From NCBI GenBank assembly GCA_948482415.1, contig CAOMFZ010000080.1, forward strand, positions 1 to 9,540: a stretch of DNA of 9,540 nt, given 5' to 3'. Shown here piece after piece: positions 6,498 to 9,540 of the stretch (position 1 is the first letter of the stretch; the number at the start of each line of letters is the position of its first letter). Under the pieces are notes generated by a model. That model worked only from the letters and a program-made list of their open reading frames with translations, had not been told where the DNA came from and made no database searches. A program made the position numbers and the translations under genes. The stretch is from an uncultured Mailhella sp. Its GTDB lineage: Bacteria; Desulfobacterota; Desulfovibrionia; Desulfovibrionales; Desulfovibrionaceae.

Positions 6498-6503
6498 CCT
6501 CCC
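6498..6503 (-). promoter_or_regulatory. Ribosome binding site that fixes the CBS-ACT start
   Basis: GGGAGG on the minus strand, five bases before ATG 6492. The in-frame GTG at 6496-6498 overlaps this site and so cannot be served by it. Confidence 0.75.
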
Positions 6504-6519
6504 ATGGAACACTTCCATG
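6503..6519 (-). promoter_or_regulatory. Palindrome next to the CBS-ACT ribosome site
   Basis: CATGGAA (6503-6509) and TTCCATG (6513-6519) are perfect inverted copies around 3 bases, touching the Shine-Dalgarno. A weak promoter candidate (TTGCTT 6548-6553, 17-base spacer, TATTTT 6525-6530) would start transcription near 6518, so the palindrome would be either an operator at the start site or a hairpin at the very 5' end of the message. Confidence 0.45.
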
Positions 6520-6583
6520 TCTAAAAAATAATCCAATTTTTTATTTTAAGCAAGTTGTATTCAAATAAAGCAATACCGGTATC

Positions 6584-7078
6584 TTATGCCTGTTTACCGC
6601 AGCACTTTTTATATTTTTTGCCGCTGCCGCAGGGACAGGGGTCATTTCTGCCGATTTTGGGAGATTCTCTGCGCACAGGTTCTTTTCCGTACACAGTGCC
6701 GTCCACATAATACCAGGTATCCCCTTCCTTGCGGAAAGAGGCATCTTCACGCAATTCCTGGGGAAAATCACGCACAGTATAATGCGCACAAAAACTGACT
6801 TCACCTGTTTCGTCATTTTCCTGACCGTCTTTGGTATCAAGAATTTCCAGAGACTGCCAATCCATAAGTGCTGACCATTCTTCAATTTCTTTAGGACTGA
6901 CATCATCACGAAATTCAGGATGAGCGCTTTCAACCAAAAAGTCGTATTTTTTCAAAACATGGGCAGTATATCGAGCTCGCATTAATGCTTCTGCTGTCGG
7001 AGCTTTTTTGGTGCCTTCCAAAATTGGCAAACAGCAATCTTTATCTTCTAATTGAGAACCACAAGGGCAAAGACTCAT
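6584..7078 (-). CDS. ychJ: YchJ-family protein with two SEC-C zinc motifs
   Basis: A 164-residue soluble protein, close to the E. coli YchJ length (about 152). It starts with a cysteine motif (CPCGS at 4-8, CC at 15-16). A central NTF2-like YchJ domain follows, with the signature PTAEALMRARYTAHV at 28-42 and later WYYVDG. It ends in a full SEC-C motif (NDPCPCGSGKKYKKCC, 145-160), where Cys148, Cys150, Cys159 and Cys160 can bind one zinc. The SEC-C motif was first seen at the C-terminus of SecA and is thought to mediate protein or ribosome contacts. YchJ itself has no firm function. The frame is open 28 codons further upstream, but ATG 7078 has GGAGG six bases before it and begins at the family N-terminus. 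A promoter candidate lies just upstream (7104-7132). It diverges from ffh across 444 bases. Confidence 0.9.
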   Translation of the reverse strand: MSLCPCGSQLEDKDCCLPILEGTKKAPTAEALMRARYTAHVLKKYDFLVESAHPEFRDDVSPKEIEEWSALMDWQSLEILDTKDGQENDETGEVSFCAHYTVRDFPQELREDASFRKEGDTWYYVDGTVYGKEPVRRESPKIGRNDPCPCGSGKKYKKCCGKQA

Positions 7079-7083
7079 AGCGT

Positions 7084-7089
7084 CCCTCC
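7084..7089 (-). promoter_or_regulatory. Ribosome binding site that fixes the YchJ-like start
   Basis: GGAGGG on the minus strand, with GGAGG six bases from ATG 7078. The upstream start at 7162 has nothing comparable and lies upstream of the likely promoter. Confidence 0.75.
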
Positions 7090-7103
7090 AAAAAATTTTC
7101 TGT

Positions 7104-7132
7104 ATATTGCACTTTCTTTTATTAATTGACAA
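7104..7132 (-). promoter_or_regulatory. Possible promoter of the YchJ-like gene
   Basis: TTGTCA (7127-7132, five of six matches to -35), a 17-base spacer and a weak -10 CAATAT (7104-7109). Transcription would start near 7097 and give a leader of about 20 bases that just includes the ribosome site. Confidence 0.4.
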
Positions 7133-7145
7133 GTTTTTTTTAAAT

Positions 7146-7186
7146 GGAAAAGCCACTGTCATATTAATGCGTATATACAGCGGCTT
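7146..7186 (-). terminator. Orphan terminator-like hairpin on the minus strand
   Basis: AAGCCGCTGT pairs with ACAGTGGCTT (7177-7186 with 7150-7159 on the minus strand). That is ten pairs with one G-U and a 17-base loop, followed by TTTTCC. On the plus strand the G-U becomes an A-C mismatch and no T follows, so it reads as a minus-strand signal. No gene that would need it is recognisable upstream (7187-7522). Confidence 0.35.
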
Positions 7187-7522
7187 CTGAAGGGGAGATA
7201 GAAAGAAGATTACTCATTAGGGGAAAGTAATGCTTCGTTTTAGAGAGGTATTTTCTCTTCAGCAAAAACTATACCACTCGATAACATATTTATATAATTA
7301 ATTTTTTATGCTTAAGTTTTCCTTTTTTCCGTTTCCTTATTACGCACTTCAATTTTCTGGTGCAGATTTTTTACTCAGCATATTTTATTTTTTGCTTATC
7401 CTTTTAATAGTCCAATTTTGTTTAATATTTTTAAATATCTGCTTTTTTTCTTGACGTAATACGCTTTTTCAAGTAACGCTAATGGACTGCTCACATTATG
7501 GGTATAATAAATAGGAATACAT
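7187..7522. other. AT-rich divergent region upstream of ffh
   Basis: No supported gene. The first part (7187-7300) is mixed in composition and includes a 6-bp stem ATTACT/AGTAAT (7209-7214, 7226-7231). The rest is very T-rich on the plus strand. For ffh the promoter candidates are TTGACG (7451-7456), which lacks a good -10 at the right distance, and a perfect TATAAT (7503-7508) that is only 14 bases from the ffh ATG. The ffh Shine-Dalgarno is AGGA (7513-7516), six bases before ATG 7523. Confidence 0.45.
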
Positions 7523-9028
7523 ATGTTTGAAAGCTTAACTGACCGACTTTCCGGAGTTTTTCGCACACTGGGCGGACGTGTTCAACTCACAGAAGATAAC
7601 ATTCAAGAGGCAATGCGGGAAGTCCGCTTAGCACTTCTCGAAGCTGATGTTAACTTCAAGGTTGTCAAAGAATTTACCGACACAGTTAAAGAAAAAGCCC
7701 TTGGCACACTTGTCATGAAAGGGGTCAGCCCGGCTCAGCAAGTCATTAAAGTTGTCAATGACGAACTTGTGCACCTGCTTGGCGGTGAAAGCACGGAACT
7801 AAAATTACAGGGACAGCAGCCTGCTGTTATTCTTATGGCAGGATTACAAGGTTCCGGTAAAACCACATCCTCAGGTAAGCTTGCCCTTTTGCTTCGTAAA
7901 CAAAAAATGAAGCCTTACCTTGTTCCGGCTGACGTATACCGTCCTGCGGCTATTGAGCAGCTCCGCACGCTCGCAAAACAACTTGATATTCCCTGCTTTG
8001 ATTCCAAAGCGGACATGAAACCTGTTGATATTGTAAAAAATGCTCTTCTCGATGCCAAGGAAAAACAATGTACTGTTGTTATTCTTGACACAGCAGGCCG
8101 ACTTCATGTTGACGATACCCTGATGCAGGAACTGGCGGCAATCAAAGAAATTGCAAAGCCGCAGGAAACCCTTTTCGTGGCAGACGCCATGACAGGGCAG
8201 GACGCTGTTACTGTTGCTGACGCATTCAACCGACAAATTGGCATTACTGGTGTGGTACTGACCAAAATGGACGGTGATGCACGAGGCGGGGCAGCCCTTT
8301 CCATTAAATCTGTGACAGGCGCTCCTGTAAAATTTGTGGGTATGGGCGAAAAACTTTCCGAAATGGAAGTATTCCACCCTGACCGCGTTGCAGGACGTAT
8401 TCTTGGCATGGGCGATGTGCTGACTCTCCTTGAAAAAGCACAAAGCACCATGGAACAGGAAGAAGCTGAAGCGCTTGCAAAAAAAATGCAGAAAGCCAAG
8501 TTTGACCTTGAGGACTTCCGCACACAAATGAAACGGATCCGCTCCATGGGGTCTTTTGAATCTATTTTAAAAATGATTCCGGGGCTTGGCGGTATTGCAA
8601 AACAACTGGGCGAAATGAAAGGCCATGAAAAAGAAATTGCCAAAACAGAGGCAATTATCAATTCCATGACCATGAAAGAACGCCGTAACCCTGATATTAT
8701 AAACCCTTCACGGAAAGTCCGTATTGCCAAAGGTTCCGGCACGCAGGTGCAGGACGTCAACCAGCTTTTACGCCAATTTGAACAAATGCGTAAAATGATG
8801 TCCGGCATGCTTGGTAAAGGCGCAAAAGGCGGTAAAGGTAAAATGCCCCCCATGCCTAATATGAACCAATTAGGCGGCATGAACAATCTTGGAGGTATGG
8901 GCGGACTTGGCGGTTTTGGAGGTTTTGGCGGCGGCATGAATCCGTTCGGCATGCCCGGCAGCTCCAGAAACAGCTCAGCGACCAAGAAAAAACGTGATAA
9001 AGATAAAAAGAAAAAGAAAAGAAAATAA
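7523..9028 (+). CDS. ffh: Signal recognition particle GTPase Ffh
   Basis: The protein part of the signal recognition particle. It binds 4.5S RNA and signal sequences of nascent membrane proteins and delivers ribosomes to the receptor FtsY. The order is standard: N domain (1-100), then the G domain with the P-loop GLQGSGKT (107-114), DTAGR (189-193) and TKMDGDARGG (247-256). The methionine-rich M domain (about 300-435) carries the SRP RNA-binding motif SRKVRIAKGSG (396-406). At 501 residues it is about 50 longer than E. coli Ffh (453). The extra part is a Gly/Met/Phe-rich stretch (about 441-480) followed by a Ser/Lys tail ending in an almost pure Lys/Asp/Arg run. The ATG at 7523 has an AGGA at six bases and begins at the conserved MFESLTDRLS. 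rpsP follows after 27 bases, so the two are probably co-transcribed. Confidence 0.98.
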   Translation: MFESLTDRLSGVFRTLGGRVQLTEDNIQEAMREVRLALLEADVNFKVVKEFTDTVKEKALGTLVMKGVSPAQQVIKVVNDELVHLLGGESTELKLQGQQPAVILMAGLQGSGKTTSSGKLALLLRKQKMKPYLVPADVYRPAAIEQLRTLAKQLDIPCFDSKADMKPVDIVKNALLDAKEKQCTVVILDTAGRLHVDDTLMQELAAIKEIAKPQETLFVADAMTGQDAVTVADAFNRQIGITGVVLTKMDGDARGGAALSIKSVTGAPVKFVGMGEKLSEMEVFHPDRVAGRILGMGDVLTLLEKAQSTMEQEEAEALAKKMQKAKFDLEDFRTQMKRIRSMGSFESILKMIPGLGGIAKQLGEMKGHEKEIAKTEAIINSMTMKERRNPDIINPSRKVRIAKGSGTQVQDVNQLLRQFEQMRKMMSGMLGKGAKGGKGKMPPMPNMNQLGGMNNLGGMGGLGGFGGFGGGMNPFGMPGSSRNSSATKKKRDKDKKKKKRK

Positions 9029-9055
9029 ATCATCTATCATCAATAGGAGATTACA

Positions 9056-9295
9056 ATGGCTGTAAAAATCAGACTTACCCGCAGCGGTTCTAAAAAACTT
9101 CCTTTCTACCGCGTTGTTGCTATCAACAGCGAAACACGCCGTGACGGACGTCCTTTGGAATTTTTAGGATATTACAATCCCCACAAAAATCCTGCCGAAG
9201 TTAAAATTGACCTTGAAAAACTCCAGGCATGGGTAAGCAAAGGCGCAACAATGTCTGACACCGTAAAAAGCATTGTGAAATTAAACAGTAAATAA
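9056..9295 (+). CDS. rpsP: 30S ribosomal protein S16
   Basis: A small basic ribosomal protein of 79 residues, within the usual 75-90 range. It binds 16S rRNA early in 30S assembly. It shows the family start MAVKIRLTRSGSKKLPFYR, then the RRDGRPLEFLGYYNP motif (about 28-42) and a helix ending in the TMSDTVKSIV segment. A strong AGGAG lies six bases before ATG 9056. It follows ffh by 27 bases on the same strand, an order common in proteobacteria and firmicutes. The usual next genes (a KH-domain protein, rimM, trmD, rplS) do not begin within the 245 bases that remain, and a terminator-like hairpin follows directly. Confidence 0.98.
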   Translation: MAVKIRLTRSGSKKLPFYRVVAINSETRRDGRPLEFLGYYNPHKNPAEVKIDLEKLQAWVSKGATMSDTVKSIVKLNSK

Positions 9296-9299
9296 TTTC

Positions 9300-9318
9300 A
9301 AGGGGCTTCTGCCCCTTT
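9300..9318 (+). terminator. Probable ffh-rpsP terminator
   Basis: AAGGGGC (9300-9306) pairs with GCCCCTT (9311-9317), a 7-bp GC-rich stem with a 4-base loop, starting five bases past the rpsP stop. The T tail is short (TTT, then CCC), with further T runs at 9325-9330, so termination may be partial. Confidence 0.65.
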
Positions 9319-9346
9319 CCCATGCTTTTTATTTTCAGAATACAAA

Positions 9347-9371
9347 AGCACCCTACTATAAATAAGGTGCT
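9347..9371. terminator. Second hairpin beyond rpsP, possibly for a convergent gene
   Basis: AGCACC (9347-9352) pairs with GGTGCT (9366-9371) around a 13-base AT-rich loop. On the minus strand the stem is followed by TTTG, on the plus strand by CTTTGTTGTTT. It could terminate a minus-strand gene entering from the right or act as a second stop for the ffh-rpsP message. Confidence 0.45.
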
Positions 9372-9540
9372 CTTTGTTGTTTAATCTGAATTATTTCTTT
9401 TTATGCGGTTACCATTCAATTCTCAATTGACGTTATGAATGGAGCGTTTCCACTTAACATTAGAACAGTTCCAATAAATCTTGCAACTTTTCTATGCAGG
9501 GGAAAAACTTTAGCTCTGCTGTCCAGTTCTGTAAGGCTCA
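9372..9540. other. Window edge with short open frames on both strands, gene uncertain
   Basis: On the minus strand a frame is open from the window edge to a TGA at 9416-9418, about 40 codons, ending with residues GNAPFITSIEN. On the plus strand a frame starts at ATG 9435 and stays open to the edge (35 codons, MNGAFPLNIRT...), without a Shine-Dalgarno. Only one, if either, is real. The minus-strand reading is slightly favoured because the hairpin at 9347-9371 would terminate it. Nested palindromes occur here (9412-9417 with 9437-9442, and 9417-9421 with 9425-9429). I recognise neither product. Confidence 0.25.

Noticed and set aside
6584..7162. Longer 192-residue YchJ-like protein starting at 7162
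   Set aside because: The extra 28 residues match nothing in the family, lie across the likely promoter and lack a ribosome site. ATG 7078 has a good one.
7230..7301. 23-codon plus-strand frame with a GGGGA six bases before its ATG
   Set aside because: Too short, no recognisable product, in AT-rich DNA where such frames arise by chance. A minus-strand frame across 7166-7270 is equally unsupported.
8104..9033. 309-codon open frame on the minus strand opposite ffh
   Set aside because: Its proline-rich product is the mirror of the Gly/Met-rich Ffh coding sequence, and Ffh is certain on the plus strand.
1..9540. tRNA, rRNA, CRISPR array, complete insertion sequence or prophage
   Set aside because: No cloverleaf, repeat-spacer pattern, recognisable transposase or phage gene was seen on either strand by eye.

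Overview
The window looks like chromosome of a low-GC, probably host-associated sulfate- or sulfite-reducing deltaproteobacterium close to Desulfovibrio (Desulfovibrionaceae). The main evidence is a complete DsrC that agrees almost residue for residue with the Desulfovibrio protein as I remember it, plus an ffh-rpsP pair and a periplasmic VWA-OmpA fusion. The species cannot be named from the sequence alone. Nothing points to a phage, plasmid, CRISPR array or complete transposon. I did not find a new multi-gene system; the most interesting signals are regulatory structures between genes.

Layout. Positions 9-79 hold a very long hairpin with a T run, the terminator of a plus-strand gene to the left of the window. 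From 219 to 7078 all seven genes are on the minus strand. Read in their own direction (right to left) they are: a YchJ-like SEC-C protein, a CBS-CBS-ACT protein, DsrC, a VWA-OmpA protein, a small lipoprotein, a WcbI-like protein and the chaperone HtpG. Most are separate units with their own Shine-Dalgarno site. Clear or likely terminators follow dsrC, the OmpA gene, the lipoprotein gene and htpG. The WcbI-like gene has no visible terminator before htpG. A 444-base AT-rich divergent region (7079-7522) separates the minus block from the plus-strand pair ffh and rpsP. Beyond rpsP come two hairpins and about 170 bases with short open frames that run off the edge.

How the genes relate. Ffh (targeting of nascent membrane proteins) and S16 (30S assembly) form a common translation/secretion pair. 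HtpG is a cytosolic chaperone. DsrC is the sulfur carrier of dissimilatory sulfite reduction. The VWA-OmpA protein and the lipoprotein belong to the cell envelope. The WcbI-like gene is an isolated surface-polysaccharide-type enzyme.

Four annotated starts are shorter than the longest open frames because Shine-Dalgarno spacing and family length agree on an internal ATG: the lipoprotein (3642), DsrC (5510), CBS-ACT (6492) and YchJ-like (7078). The best lead is an 8-bp perfect inverted repeat that pairs the htpG Shine-Dalgarno with an upstream anti-Shine-Dalgarno. It could act as an RNA switch on read-through transcripts or as a promoter operator.
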